From Verrucomicrobiales bacterium (GTDB lineage Bacteria > Verrucomicrobiota > Verrucomicrobiia > Limisphaerales > UBA9464): 64,000 nt of DNA. Numbering within the stretch: position 1 is the stretch's first letter; each line of letters begins with the position of its first letter. The notes beneath the pieces are model-generated. The model ran no database searches. It was not told the origin of the DNA and saw only the letters and a program-made list of their open reading frames with translations. Location: assembly GCA_027489875.1 (NCBI GenBank), contig JAIXZE010000367.1, positions 1 to 64,000 of the forward strand, in the 5' to 3' direction. The translations under genes were made by a program, and so were the position numbers. Of the stretch, positions 28,416 to 36,969 are shown piece by piece.

Positions 28416-29534
28416 TCAGTACCCGATGAACTGGCTCCAGAAGCGGGAACCGCCGAAGAGCCAGAGCACGGCTCCGGCGGTGAGGTAGGGCCCGAACGGG
28501 AGGCGCGCGGACCACTCGCGTCGGCCGATGACGATCAGGGAGAGCCCGATGGCGGCACCGAGAAGGGAGGCGGCGGCGAGGGTGAACAGGGTGGCTTGCC
28601 AACCCAGGAAGGCCCCGATCGTGGCCATGAACTTCACGTCGCCAAAGCCCATGGCTTCCCGGGGCAGCACGAGTTCGGTGGCGTCGGCAGCAAGGTAGGG
28701 TTCGTCGGCGGGAACGAAGGTGTCCGGTCCGACGACGAGCCCGGCTTCATTGAGGCGGACTTCCGCCTCGACGTAGCAGCGGTCGGCGAGTTCCACGTGG
28801 CGGCCGACCATCCGGATGGTGTCCGACTTGCGGTAGAAGATCTCGGCGAAGGGAATGGTGCGGTCCGGAAGGACGATGCCGTCTTCGTGAAACACGACGC
28901 GGGTTCCCGGTTCCATGGGGATGCGTTCGCGTCCGAAGAGCAGCTTGCCGAGTCGGACGACGCCATAGACGACGCCGAATCCGATGGCGATGCCGAGGGC
29001 GCTGCGTTTGAGGGCTTCGCCGGCGGAGAAGGTGGCGTGCAGGCCAGGGACGATGGGTGAGAGGATCAGGCCGGCACCGGCACCACCGAGCGTGATGGGA
29101 TCGGGAATGATGAAGTGTTCGAAGTCGATGAAGGTGGCGACAACGAACAGGGAGAAGAGAACGCAGAGCGCGAGGGCAAGGCCGGGATCGTTATGGCCGA
29201 AGTGGACCCAACAGAGCGCGAAGAGGGCGGCGGTGAGGACCTCCACGGCGAGATAGCGCGGGGAGATGGGTGCGGCGCAGGATCGGCAGCGCCCGCGGAG
29301 CCATAGCCACGTGATGACCGGGATGTTCAGGTACCACGGGATCGAGTAGCGGCAGTGGGGACAATGGGAGGGCGGGTTGACGACGGACTGATCGAGCGGC
29401 ATCCGATGGATGCAGACGTTGAGGAAGCTCCCCACGAACGCGCCGAGGATGACGATGAACACCGTCCAGAAATGGAACGGCATGCCGAACAGGCTGGGAT
29501 GGGAGAGCCACCAGTCGACGAATTGCGGGCTCAT
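28416..29534 (-). CDS. pilD: Prepilin peptidase (type 4 leader peptidase)
   Basis: PilD-type enzymes cleave and N-methylate prepilins and pseudopilins at the inner membrane. This 372-residue protein has the N-terminal GAFVGSFLNVCIHRMP, a zinc-type pair of CxxC motifs (CPHC, CRSC), and the first catalytic aspartate in FIDFEHFIIPDPI. The second aspartate is in GFGDVKFMATIGA. About 100 residues (GRERIPMEPGT to LVLPREAM) are inserted in front of the second aspartate, making it longer than classical PilD. ATG 29534 overlaps the aroE stop (ATGA) and is preceded by a clear AGGAGG-like site. Confidence 0.92.
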   Translation of the reverse strand: MSPQFVDWWLSHPSLFGMPFHFWTVFIVILGAFVGSFLNVCIHRMPLDQSVVNPPSHCPHCRYSIPWYLNIPVITWLWLRGRCRSCAAPISPRYLAVEVLTAALFALCWVHFGHNDPGLALALCVLFSLFVVATFIDFEHFIIPDPITLGGAGAGLILSPIVPGLHATFSAGEALKRSALGIAIGFGVVYGVVRLGKLLFGRERIPMEPGTRVVFHEDGIVLPDRTIPFAEIFYRKSDTIRMVGRHVELADRCYVEAEVRLNEAGLVVGPDTFVPADEPYLAADATELVLPREAMGFGDVKFMATIGAFLGWQATLFTLAAASLLGAAIGLSLIVIGRREWSARLPFGPYLTAGAVLWLFGGSRFWSQFIGY

Positions 29535-30448
29535 CCGTAGACCTCCTGTTCGAGGGCGGCGCGCATGACATCGCGGGGTGCGTGGCGGCCCGACCAGAGG
29601 TCGAGAGCGGCGGCCCCCTGATGGAGGAGCATGCCGAGTCCGTTGGACACGGAACATCCGGCGGCGCGGGCCGCGGCCAGCAGCGGGGTTTCGTGCGGGC
29701 GATAGATCATGTCGTAGACACCGTCGGCACCGTTGAGGGGAAAGCGTTCAATATCCAGCGGCAGCGGATCGCCTGGCTTCAATCCCGCGGAGGTGGCGTT
29801 GAGCAGGATCTCGACGGAGGAATCCGGGTAGCCCGCGGCGGCGTGGACGGCCGGGAATCGTTCGGTGATTTCCGCGGCGAGTTCCTCGGCCTTGGATGCG
29901 GTGCGGTTCACGAGCCAGAGTTCGGCCACGCCTTCATCGGCCAGGCGGAGGGCCGCAGCCCGGGCCGCACCACCGGCACCCAGGAGCAGGACGCGCGCGC
30001 CGCGGGGTTCGATGGCGAGATCCTCGCCAAGGGAGCGGACGATGGCGTCGGCATCGGTGTTGTAACCCTTGCTGCGGACCGGGCCGGTGGGACGTTCGAG
30101 TTGGCCGAGAGGCCGCCATTCGCCGTCGGCTTCCCGGGCCTCGAAGACGATGGTGTTCACCGCGCCCCACGTGCGTGCCGATTCGTCGAGGACGTCGACG
30201 AGATCCACCGCGAGGAGTTTGTGGGGCACGGTGAGATTGAGGCCAACGAAGTGCATGGCGGCCGCTCCGGCGATGGCGGCACGGAGATCGTCCGGGGCGA
30301 CTTCACACGCGAGGTAACGCCAGTCGAGTCCAAGGGCGGCGATGCCCGCGTTCTGCATGGCGGGCGACGCCGAATGATGGATCGGTTGCCCGTACACGGC
30401 GACAAGGCGCGTGCGGGAGCCGACAGGACCGGGGTGGACGGACGACAT
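29531..30448 (-). CDS. aroE: Shikimate dehydrogenase
   Basis: AroE reduces 3-dehydroshikimate to shikimate with NADPH in the chorismate pathway. The 305-residue product has the substrate-binding VYGQPIHHSASPAMQNAG, NLTVPHKL (catalytic Lys), GAVNTIV, the cofactor site LLLGAGGAARAAALRLAD and LVNRTASKAEELA. The conserved C-terminal GLGMLLHQGAAALDLWSG is present. The start is ATG 30448 (MSSVHPGPVGSR). Other chorismate genes (aroA, tyrA) lie 25 kb away. It is followed by pilD in an overlapping pair. Confidence 0.93.
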   Translation of the reverse strand: MSSVHPGPVGSRTRLVAVYGQPIHHSASPAMQNAGIAALGLDWRYLACEVAPDDLRAAIAGAAAMHFVGLNLTVPHKLLAVDLVDVLDESARTWGAVNTIVFEAREADGEWRPLGQLERPTGPVRSKGYNTDADAIVRSLGEDLAIEPRGARVLLLGAGGAARAAALRLADEGVAELWLVNRTASKAEELAAEITERFPAVHAAAGYPDSSVEILLNATSAGLKPGDPLPLDIERFPLNGADGVYDMIYRPHETPLLAAARAAGCSVSNGLGMLLHQGAAALDLWSGRHAPRDVMRAALEQEVYG

Positions 30449-30522
30449 GCGGGCGGGAAGGTAGAACGCGACGGGCGACGGGCGAAGTCTGAACAAGGGG
30501 AGATTTTTCCCTCCCAACTCCA

Positions 30523-30607
30523 GCCGCATCTTGACACTGCTCCCTTTTGGAACGGCGACGAAGACGTCGCCACCCCGTTGCATGCGGGAGCAGTGTGAAG
30601 ATGCGCC
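30523..30607. mobile_element. MITE-like palindromic element, copy C (short, about 85 bp)
   Basis: Terminal inverted repeats at 30523-30544 and 30586-30607 differ at three positions. Only one inner core (GGCGACGAAGACGTCGCC with ACCCCGTTG) is kept. The 10-bp TCCCAACTCC occurs directly on both sides (30512-30521 and 30608-30617). It ends 65 bp before the PEP-CTERM gene start. Confidence 0.82.
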
Positions 30608-30672
30608 TCCCAACTCCCGGGTAAGGAACCTCCGCTTGAAACGGCGGCGGGATGTCGCATGCTCGCCGCCCC

Positions 30673-31419
30673 ATGAGTTCTCGTTGTATTGCTTTGGTGC
30701 GTCGTGTTGCCGTGATTGCTGCCCTGGGTGCGGCTTTGAGCGTGGATGCGGCGCCGGTGACGCTTGCGAATCCGTCATTTGAACTGCCCTCCACGGGCTT
30801 TGTGGACACCCGTGTGGATGGCTGGACGAAGACGCCGACACCGGTGTGGTTTGATCCGGCGGCGACCGGCGGTGTGACGTGGGATCAGCTTTCGGGTGTG
30901 TTCGCGAATCCGGCCGTGGGTCAGCCCACGCGGAAGACCAACATGGATGGCAACCAGGGCTTGTACCTGTTCGCGCTGCCGACGGCGGGGTTGAGCCAGA
31001 TTGTGACGACGACCTTCCAGGTTGGGATGTCTTACGAGTTGAAGGTCGCGCTGGCGGGTGGCGGCGGCGGGATGCCGGAGGGAACGACTTTCGTGCTGGG
31101 ACTTTTCTATATGGATGGGGCGATTCCGGTGCCGGTCGGAACGCAGATGGTTTCGCATTCGACCGCCCTGTTCCCGACCACGACCACCTTCGTCGACCAG
31201 ACGTTGACGGTCGGTGAGGTGTTGGCCGGCGACGCGTGGGCTGGGAAGCAGATCGGTGTGGGCGTGGCGTCGTTGAACGGTACCGGCGTGGGGTACTGGG
31301 ATCTGGACAATGTCCGACTGGAGGCGACGGTGGTGCCTGAGCCGGAGACCTGGGCGTTGATGGGAGCGGGCAGCGCACTTCTGGCGTTGTCGGCGTGGCG
31401 CCGGTCCAACCGGGGTTGA
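30673..31419 (+). CDS. PEP-CTERM sorting-domain secreted protein
   Basis: The 248-residue product has a signal peptide (about residues 1-27, ending SVDAA). A beta-rich domain follows with NPSFELPSTGFVD, DGNQGLYLFALPTAGLSQ and GYWDLDNVRLEA. It ends in a PEP-CTERM tail, VPEPETWALMGAGSALLALS followed by AWRR. This tail is the known signal for exosortase-type processing; the exosortase itself is not in this window. The start could also be ATG 30652, seven codons upstream. The second gene (31468) is a paralogue without the tail. Confidence 0.85.
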   Translation: MSSRCIALVRRVAVIAALGAALSVDAAPVTLANPSFELPSTGFVDTRVDGWTKTPTPVWFDPAATGGVTWDQLSGVFANPAVGQPTRKTNMDGNQGLYLFALPTAGLSQIVTTTFQVGMSYELKVALAGGGGGMPEGTTFVLGLFYMDGAIPVPVGTQMVSHSTALFPTTTTFVDQTLTVGEVLAGDAWAGKQIGVGVASLNGTGVGYWDLDNVRLEATVVPEPETWALMGAGSALLALSAWRRSNRG

Positions 31420-31467
31420 ACACGCCGGGCGAATCCCGGTCGAGGTGATGGATCGAGGACGCAGGCA

Positions 31468-32409
31468 ATGATGACGAAGGACCAACGGGTGAAGTCTGGA
31501 TCGTGCCCCAAGGGGGTGCGTGCCCCAATCCAGCTTTGGGTGGTCGCGGCGGTTCTCGCCCAGGTTCAAGCCGCGAGCGAACCCTTGGTGGTTCCGAATG
31601 GATCGTTCGAACTGCCTTCGACGCCGTTTGTTTCATTGGTGATCAATGGGTGGCAGCGCACGCCGAAGCCGGCGTGGTATGTGGAGGACGGCGGGTTCCA
31701 GTGGAACCAGTTGACTGGGATCTTCGTCAACACGGCCGCGGGCGCTGCCGACCATCTGGAGTCGCTGGATGGTCGGCAGGCAGCATGGCTGTTCGCGGTT
31801 CCCGAGGCGGGACTGTTCCAGCAGATCCTCAATGCACCAGGGACGTCGCCGGCGGTGTACGAGTCCGGTCGTTCCTATCGGATCACGTTTGATGCGGTGG
31901 GTGGCGGCGGAAACATGCTGGAAGGCGTGACCTTGCAGGCCGGTTTCATCCGATGGGATGCGGGTTCCAATCGCGTCTGGGTGGCTTCGACGGTCGTCAC
32001 GAATTCGCCAGCGCTGTTCGATCCACGCACTTATCTGCGGACATTCAGCCTCACGACACCCTTACTGGCACCCGAGGATCCGGCGGTGGGCACGGTGATC
32101 GGGGTTCAGGTCGTATCGACGGTTTCGGCAGCGGCGCAAGGAGGGTACTGGGATGTGGACCACGTGCGCGTTGAAGCCCTGACACCGACGCAGCCAGAGT
32201 TGACGCATGTCCTCGAGGCGGGGCAGTTGAGGTTGGGGTGGCGTTCTGAAACCGGCGTGCGGTACCGGGTGCGTCGCAGCGGCGACCTCCGGGGATGGAC
32301 CGTCGTGGGTGAACCGGTGCTGGGTACTGGGGAAGCGGTCAGTGTCCGCGTTCCCGTCGGAGCGGGGGTGGACGAGTTCTTCAGCCTGACGACGGAGACG
32401 GTGGAGTAA
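31468..32409 (+). CDS. Secreted protein paralogous to the preceding PEP-CTERM protein
   Basis: The 313-residue product has a signal peptide ending near AQVQAAS. Its main domain parallels the upstream protein: NGSFELPSTPFVS, GWQRTPKPAWY, WNQLTGIFVN, LFAVPEAGLFQQ and GGYWDVDHVRVEA. In place of a PEP-CTERM tail it has about 70 residues with LRLGWRSETGVRYRVRRSGD. That is a short domain often seen at the C terminus of verrucomicrobial secreted proteins. It lies 48 bp after the first paralogue, which suggests tandem duplication followed by exchange of the C terminus. Confidence 0.75.
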   Translation: MMTKDQRVKSGSCPKGVRAPIQLWVVAAVLAQVQAASEPLVVPNGSFELPSTPFVSLVINGWQRTPKPAWYVEDGGFQWNQLTGIFVNTAAGAADHLESLDGRQAAWLFAVPEAGLFQQILNAPGTSPAVYESGRSYRITFDAVGGGGNMLEGVTLQAGFIRWDAGSNRVWVASTVVTNSPALFDPRTYLRTFSLTTPLLAPEDPAVGTVIGVQVVSTVSAAAQGGYWDVDHVRVEALTPTQPELTHVLEAGQLRLGWRSETGVRYRVRRSGDLRGWTVVGEPVLGTGEAVSVRVPVGAGVDEFFSLTTETVE

Positions 32410-32415
32410 CGCGGC

Positions 32416-33186
32416 ATGAGGTGCCGTGGGTTCACGTTGATCGAGTTGCTGGTGGTGATCGCGATCATCGCGATCCTCGCAGGGATGCTGTTGCCGGCGC
32501 TGTCGAACGCAAAGTTGGCCGCGAAGCGTGCGGCATGCATCTCCAACCTGCGTCAGGTTGGGATCGCGATCGGTGTGTACGCCGGCGATCACGACGGTCG
32601 GATCCCGTTCGGTCCGAAGGCTCCGCCGTTCACGAGTCCGGCCAGCTTCTATCCATCGACGGGGACGCCCACGAGCCTGCTGTCGCTGCAGTCGGGCGAG
32701 GTGGTGGGATTGGGGCTGCTGTTGCCGCAGGCGTTGGCGTCGCAACCGCGGGTGATGTTCTGTCCGGGGACGGATACGCCGGTGGATGCGCAGGCGGAGT
32801 TGGCGAAGGTGGGGCGGTTGCAGGCGCAGGGGAGTTATTACTACCGGCACGGGGGCAACACGCAGATCTTCGACAATCCGGCCGCGCCATGGCCGCCTCC
32901 GCCGATCCGACTGGAAAGCCTGGGGATGAACCGGGATCAGCAACCGTTGACGGCACTGGCGATGGATGTGCAGTACGAGTGTCCTCCGGACCTTGCCCCG
33001 TTCAATGTCGTGCCGCGCTCGCATCATCGGGGTGCTGGGGTTTCCGTGCTGCATTCGGATGGGCATGTCGTTCATCGGCCCAACAAGGATCGGCGGTTTA
33101 CCGTGATCGTGGCGGAGTCGTCGGAGGTCCGGGAATCATTCAGCCGTATCCTGAGGGCGTTTGAGCGGGCGGATGTGGAGCCTTGA
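32416..33186 (+). CDS. Type II secretion/type IV pilin-like pseudopilin
   Basis: This 256-residue protein starts with MRCRG, then the cleavage site and helix [20 protein letters not shown] and [25 protein letters not shown]. The C-terminal part has the H-X-DG-like sequence [15 protein letters not shown]. It lies 6 bp after the secreted paralogue gene, so these are probably co-transcribed. Proteins of this kind are very numerous in Verrucomicrobia and Planctomycetes; individual functions are unknown. Confidence 0.88.
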   Translation: MRCRGFTLIELLVVIAIIAILAGMLLPALSNAKLAAKRAACISNLRQVGIAIGVYAGDHDGRIPFGPKAPPFTSPASFYPSTGTPTSLLSLQSGEVVGLGLLLPQALASQPRVMFCPGTDTPVDAQAELAKVGRLQAQGSYYYRHGGNTQIFDNPAAPWPPPPIRLESLGMNRDQQPLTALAMDVQYECPPDLAPFNVVPRSHHRGAGVSVLHSDGHVVHRPNKDRRFTVIVAESSEVRESFSRILRAFERADVEP

Positions 33187-33275
33187 GGTGGAGGGGGCGG
33201 ACGTCACCACCCCGTCTGGGAGTGGGGCAGGATTCCGGCTGGCAGAGGGGGGGGATCCGCGGGCAGGGTGGGGCC

Positions 33276-34034
33276 ATGCGCGACGGAACCGGAAGGGTTG
33301 CCTGTGGGCTGGTGTTGGGGTTGGTGATGCTTGCTGGCTGTGGGAAGGAAGTGGTCATGCCGCTGGGGGCCCCGACGACCTCGGCACTGCCGTCGACCGT
33401 TGTTGGATCCACCTCGACGAACGGTGCGACGGCGATCCTGGACGAGGCGGATCCTCGTTCGCTGGCGCAGTTGGGCGACGCGGCGATGCAGGCAGGGAAG
33501 TTGGCGGAGGCCCTGGCGTTGTTTGAACGGGCGCTGAAGCTCCAGCCCGACGACGAGGAAATGCACTTCAACGCCGGGTTCGTTTGCGCCCAGTTGGGCC
33601 GGACGAACGAGGCGATCATTCACTATCAGGAAGCGGTCCGCGTCCTGCCCGAGTACGGCGAGGCCCACAACAATCTGGGGAACCTGCTGCGGCGCGCCGG
33701 GCGGACTGCGGAAGCCATCCGGCACTTCGAACTGGCGTTGCAGCATTCGCCCGCCAGCCATTCCGCGCACAACAACCTGGGCACCGCGTTGGCGATGGAG
33801 GGACGGGTTGCCGAGGCGATCCCGCACTTCGTGGCGGCGACCGACTCGAATCCGGGGTACGCGGAAGCCTGGATGAACCTCGGCAATGCGTACGTGCAGG
33901 TGGGGCGCGTCGAGGAATCGATCCGGGTGTTCCAGAACGCGCTCCGGGCCAATCCCCAGCTTGAGGGGGCGGTCCGGGGATTGGCGCGGGCACAGGCGCG
34001 GTTGGGTGCCGGTGGGCGTGCTCCGACACCCTGA
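33276..34034 (+). CDS. TPR-repeat lipoprotein
   Basis: The 252-residue product begins with a lipoprotein signal whose lipobox is LAGC (Cys at about residue 22). It then has about six tetratricopeptide repeats, for example AEALALFERALKLQPDD, EAIIHYQEAVRVLPEYGEAHNNLGNLL and EAIRHFELALQHSPASHSAHNNLG. It probably sits on the periplasmic side of a membrane as a protein-binding scaffold. A fragment of the palindromic repeat (GGGGCGGACGTCACCACCCC) lies just upstream, at about 33193-33212. Confidence 0.83.
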   Translation: MRDGTGRVACGLVLGLVMLAGCGKEVVMPLGAPTTSALPSTVVGSTSTNGATAILDEADPRSLAQLGDAAMQAGKLAEALALFERALKLQPDDEEMHFNAGFVCAQLGRTNEAIIHYQEAVRVLPEYGEAHNNLGNLLRRAGRTAEAIRHFELALQHSPASHSAHNNLGTALAMEGRVAEAIPHFVAATDSNPGYAEAWMNLGNAYVQVGRVEESIRVFQNALRANPQLEGAVRGLARAQARLGAGGRAPTP

Positions 34035-34057
34035 GCGCGGAAATCTCCCGTTGCCTC

Positions 34058-34879
34058 ATGGAAGCCGAGCTCACGTTGAAGCCGATCGGATTCGTACGGT
34101 CCGGGAAGGGGGAGAAGTTCGAGGCCCGCCACCAACCGCTGGAATCCGAGCCTGAGGTCAACCGGTTGGAGTGGACGGATCCGGCGGCGATGCGGGAAGC
34201 GGTGCGGGATCTGGAGGGTTTTTCGCGGATCTGGCTGGTGTGGTGGTTCCATCGGAACCGTACCTGGCGTCCCTTGGTACTGCCGCCGCGTGGCCCGGCG
34301 CAGCGGCGCGGTGTGCTTGCCACGCGCTCGCCGCATCGGCCGAATCCCATTGGGTTGACCGCGGTCCGCCTGCTCGGGGTGGAGCCGGGGAGGCTTTTGC
34401 TCGGGGCCATCGATCTCGTCGACGGAACGCCGGTTTTCGACGTGAAGCCGTACATCCCCAAGTACGATGCCTTTCCGGACGAACGTTCGGGTTGGATGGA
34501 GAGGGTGGAAGCGGAGGAACGGTCGCGCCCAGGGTATGTGGTCGTCTGGAGTGGGCTGGCGAAGGAGCAGGGGGAATGGCTGGCGGTGGGGTGGGGAGTG
34601 GATTTCCGGGCGCGGATGGAGGAGTTGCTCTCGGCGGATCCGAAACCGCACCGGACGCGTCGGATCGTGCGTCGCGGCGAGCGCTTCGAGATTGCCTGTG
34701 GGGCCTGGCGGGGTGTCTTCCGGGTTTCGGAGACGGTGGTGACGGTGGAGGAATTGCAGGTGGGGTTCCCGCGGCGGTTTTTGGAAGACCGGTCGCGGAC
34801 GGAGGTGCCGGAGCGGGAGGCGCAGCTGGCGTTCCTGGTGCGATGGCCGGACGGCGGGGTGGAGGCCCGTCGTCCCTGA
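34058..34879 (+). CDS. trmO: tRNA (adenine(37)-N6)-methyltransferase TrmO (TsaA/YaeB family)
   Basis: TrmO adds the N6-methyl group to t6A37 in tRNA-Thr. The 273-residue product has the family blocks: KPIGFVRS, LEGFSRIWLVWWFHRN, GVLATRSPHRPNPIGLTAVRLLGVE and the conserved LVDGTPVFDVKPYIPKYDAF. A C-terminal domain of about 110 residues is present as in the full-length enzymes. It starts 23 bp after the TPR lipoprotein. Confidence 0.9.
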   Translation: MEAELTLKPIGFVRSGKGEKFEARHQPLESEPEVNRLEWTDPAAMREAVRDLEGFSRIWLVWWFHRNRTWRPLVLPPRGPAQRRGVLATRSPHRPNPIGLTAVRLLGVEPGRLLLGAIDLVDGTPVFDVKPYIPKYDAFPDERSGWMERVEAEERSRPGYVVVWSGLAKEQGEWLAVGWGVDFRARMEELLSADPKPHRTRRIVRRGERFEIACGAWRGVFRVSETVVTVEELQVGFPRRFLEDRSRTEVPEREAQLAFLVRWPDGGVEARRP

Positions 34880-35002
34880 AGCAGGCTGGCGGTGTTTGCA
34901 TGGGGGTGGGAAACGGATGGAAGGGACGAACTCCAACGTTGCGGGAGGTTGGGTGGGGGGGCTATTTTGGACAGCGGTCGGGACGTTGAGCCGGCCTAAA
35001 CG

Positions 35003-35992
35003 ATGAAGCACCAGCTTGATTTCGAAAAGCCGATCGCAGAGCTCCAGCACAAACTGGAGGACTTGCGGCAGCATCCGGAGACGCACTCGTTGGGAATCTG
35101 CTTCGAGGACGAGATCCAGATGCTGGAGCGCAAGCTCGAGGAGTTGCGCCGCAATGTGTATCTGAACCTGACGCCCTGGCAGCGGGTGCAGGTGGCGCGG
35201 CATCCGCGGCGTCCGTACACGCTCGATTACATCCATCACGCGTTCACCGAGTTCGAGGAATTGCACGGGGATCGGCTGTTCGGGGATGACCGTGCGGTGG
35301 TGGGAGGGTTCGCGAAGCTGGGAGACCAGCGGGTGGTCGTCATCGGCACCCAGAAGGGGCGGGACACCAAGGAGAACATCCTGCGCAACTTTGGTTCGGC
35401 TCATCCGGAAGGGTATCGCAAGGCGCTGCGCCTGATGCGGATGGCGGACAAGTTTGGGTTGCCGGTGGTGACGTTGATCGACACGGCAGGGGCGTACCCG
35501 GGCATCGGGGCCGAGGAGCGGCACATCGCGGAGGCAATCGCCGTGAACCTGCGTGAGATGATGTTGTTTGAGGTGCCGATCGTGGCCTGTGTGATCGGCG
35601 AGGGCGGATCCGGGGGGGCCTTGGGCATCGGCGTGGCCGACCGGGTGCTGATCCTGGAGAATGCCTATTACTCGGTGATCAGTCCGGAAGGTTGTGCGGC
35701 GATTTTGTGGAAGGACCGGAAGGCCTCCCCACAGGCAGCGGCGGCATTGAAGATCACGGCGGCGGACCTCAAGAACCTTGGGTTGGTGGATGATGTCATT
35801 CCCGAGCCACTGGGCGGGGCGCATTACGATCCCGCAGCAACCGCGGTGACCGTGCGTTCAGCGCTGCTGCGGCATCTGGCGGAGATCCAGGCGTTGTCGA
35901 AGGAGGAACGGCTGAAGGGACGCTACCGGAAGTTCCGGGGCTTTGGACAGTTCACCGAGGCCACCGAGCCGGCGGGAGGGACCCCGGAGTGA
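35003..35992 (+). CDS. accA: Acetyl-CoA carboxylase carboxyltransferase subunit alpha
   Basis: AccA with AccD transfers the carboxyl group from biotin to acetyl-CoA, the first step of fatty acid synthesis. The 329-residue product has the usual N-terminal coiled helix (LDFEKPIAELQHKLEDL), RPYTLDYI and FEELHGDRLFGDDRAVVGG. The active-site region follows with DTAGAYPGIGAEERH and GEGGSGGALGIGVADRVLIL, plus SPEGCAAILWKD. accD is not in this window. The gene overlaps manA by 4 bp. Confidence 0.95.
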   Translation: MKHQLDFEKPIAELQHKLEDLRQHPETHSLGICFEDEIQMLERKLEELRRNVYLNLTPWQRVQVARHPRRPYTLDYIHHAFTEFEELHGDRLFGDDRAVVGGFAKLGDQRVVVIGTQKGRDTKENILRNFGSAHPEGYRKALRLMRMADKFGLPVVTLIDTAGAYPGIGAEERHIAEAIAVNLREMMLFEVPIVACVIGEGGSGGALGIGVADRVLILENAYYSVISPEGCAAILWKDRKASPQAAAALKITAADLKNLGLVDDVIPEPLGGAHYDPAATAVTVRSALLRHLAEIQALSKEERLKGRYRKFRGFGQFTEATEPAGGTPE

Positions 35993-36969
35993 GTGCCATG
36001 TGGTATCCATTGACGTTTCGGCCGATTTATCAGGATCGGGTGTGGGGCGGACGGCGTTTGGAAACCGTATTCGGACGGGCATTGCCTGAGGGCCGGGTGA
36101 TCGGGGAATCGTGGGAGGTTTGCGATCGCCCCGACGCGGTGAGCGTCGTGGCGAACGGGCCGTTGGCGGGACGCTCCCTGCATGCACTGATGTCCGAGGA
36201 TGCAGCGGGATTGTGGGGCGTGGGAGTTGCGAATGGCGCTCCGTTTCCCTGGCTTTGCAAGCTGCTGGATGCCTGTGACGACCTTTCCCTGCAGGTGCAT
36301 CCACCGGCAGGGTTGGCAGCTTCCATGGGTGGGGAGCCGAAGACGGAGATGTGGTATGTGGCGGCGGCAGAGCCCGACGCCTGCGTCTACGCGGGGGTCC
36401 AGCCAGGGACCACCCAAGAGGTGTTTGCCCAGCGTGCCCACGATGGAACGGTGGCGGACCTGTTTCATCGGATTCCCGTGACCGCGGGGGATGTGCTGTT
36501 CCTGCCGAGCGGGCGGGTCCATGCGCTGGGGCGTGGGTTGGTGATCTTCGAGATCCAGCAGAATTCGGACACGACGTACCGCGTGTTTGACTGGAACCGG
36601 GTGGGACTGGACGGCAAGCCGCGGGCGCTCCACCTGGAACAGGCCCTGGCGTCCATCGACTTTACCGACACGTCACCCGCGTTGGTTCCGCGAGCTTCCA
36701 CTGTGGACCGCGGGGTGGACGTGCGAACCCTGGTGCGCCATGGATTGTTCGCGATCGATGAGGTTCGTGGTCGCGGGGCTGTGGTGGATCGGCGTCCGGA
36801 AGGTGGCGTTGGCCTGGTTGCGGTGGTTTCCGGGACCGTGCGGTTCACGGGAGGCGGGCAGACCGTGACCGTGGGGCCGGGTGGATTTGTCGTCCTGCCA
36901 GCAGGCATGCGTGATCTGACAATGGACGCGGGCAATGAGGCGCGTTGGTTGCAGGTTTCGCGCGGATGA
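35989..36969 (+). CDS. manA: Mannose-6-phosphate isomerase, class I
   Basis: The enzyme interconverts mannose-6-phosphate and fructose-6-phosphate. The 326-residue product is of the short Bacillus-like type. Zinc ligands lie in LSLQVHP (Gln, His), GEPKTEMWYV (Glu) and SGRVHALG (His). The catalytic Arg region is IQQNSDTTYRVFDWNR. The GTG at 35989 overlaps the accA stop (GTGA); ATG 35998 (MWYPLTFRP) is nearly as likely. It overlaps the next gene by 4 bp. Confidence 0.92.
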   Translation: MSAMWYPLTFRPIYQDRVWGGRRLETVFGRALPEGRVIGESWEVCDRPDAVSVVANGPLAGRSLHALMSEDAAGLWGVGVANGAPFPWLCKLLDACDDLSLQVHPPAGLAASMGGEPKTEMWYVAAAEPDACVYAGVQPGTTQEVFAQRAHDGTVADLFHRIPVTAGDVLFLPSGRVHALGRGLVIFEIQQNSDTTYRVFDWNRVGLDGKPRALHLEQALASIDFTDTSPALVPRASTVDRGVDVRTLVRHGLFAIDEVRGRGAVVDRRPEGGVGLVAVVSGTVRFTGGGQTVTVGPGGFVVLPAGMRDLTMDAGNEARWLQVSRG

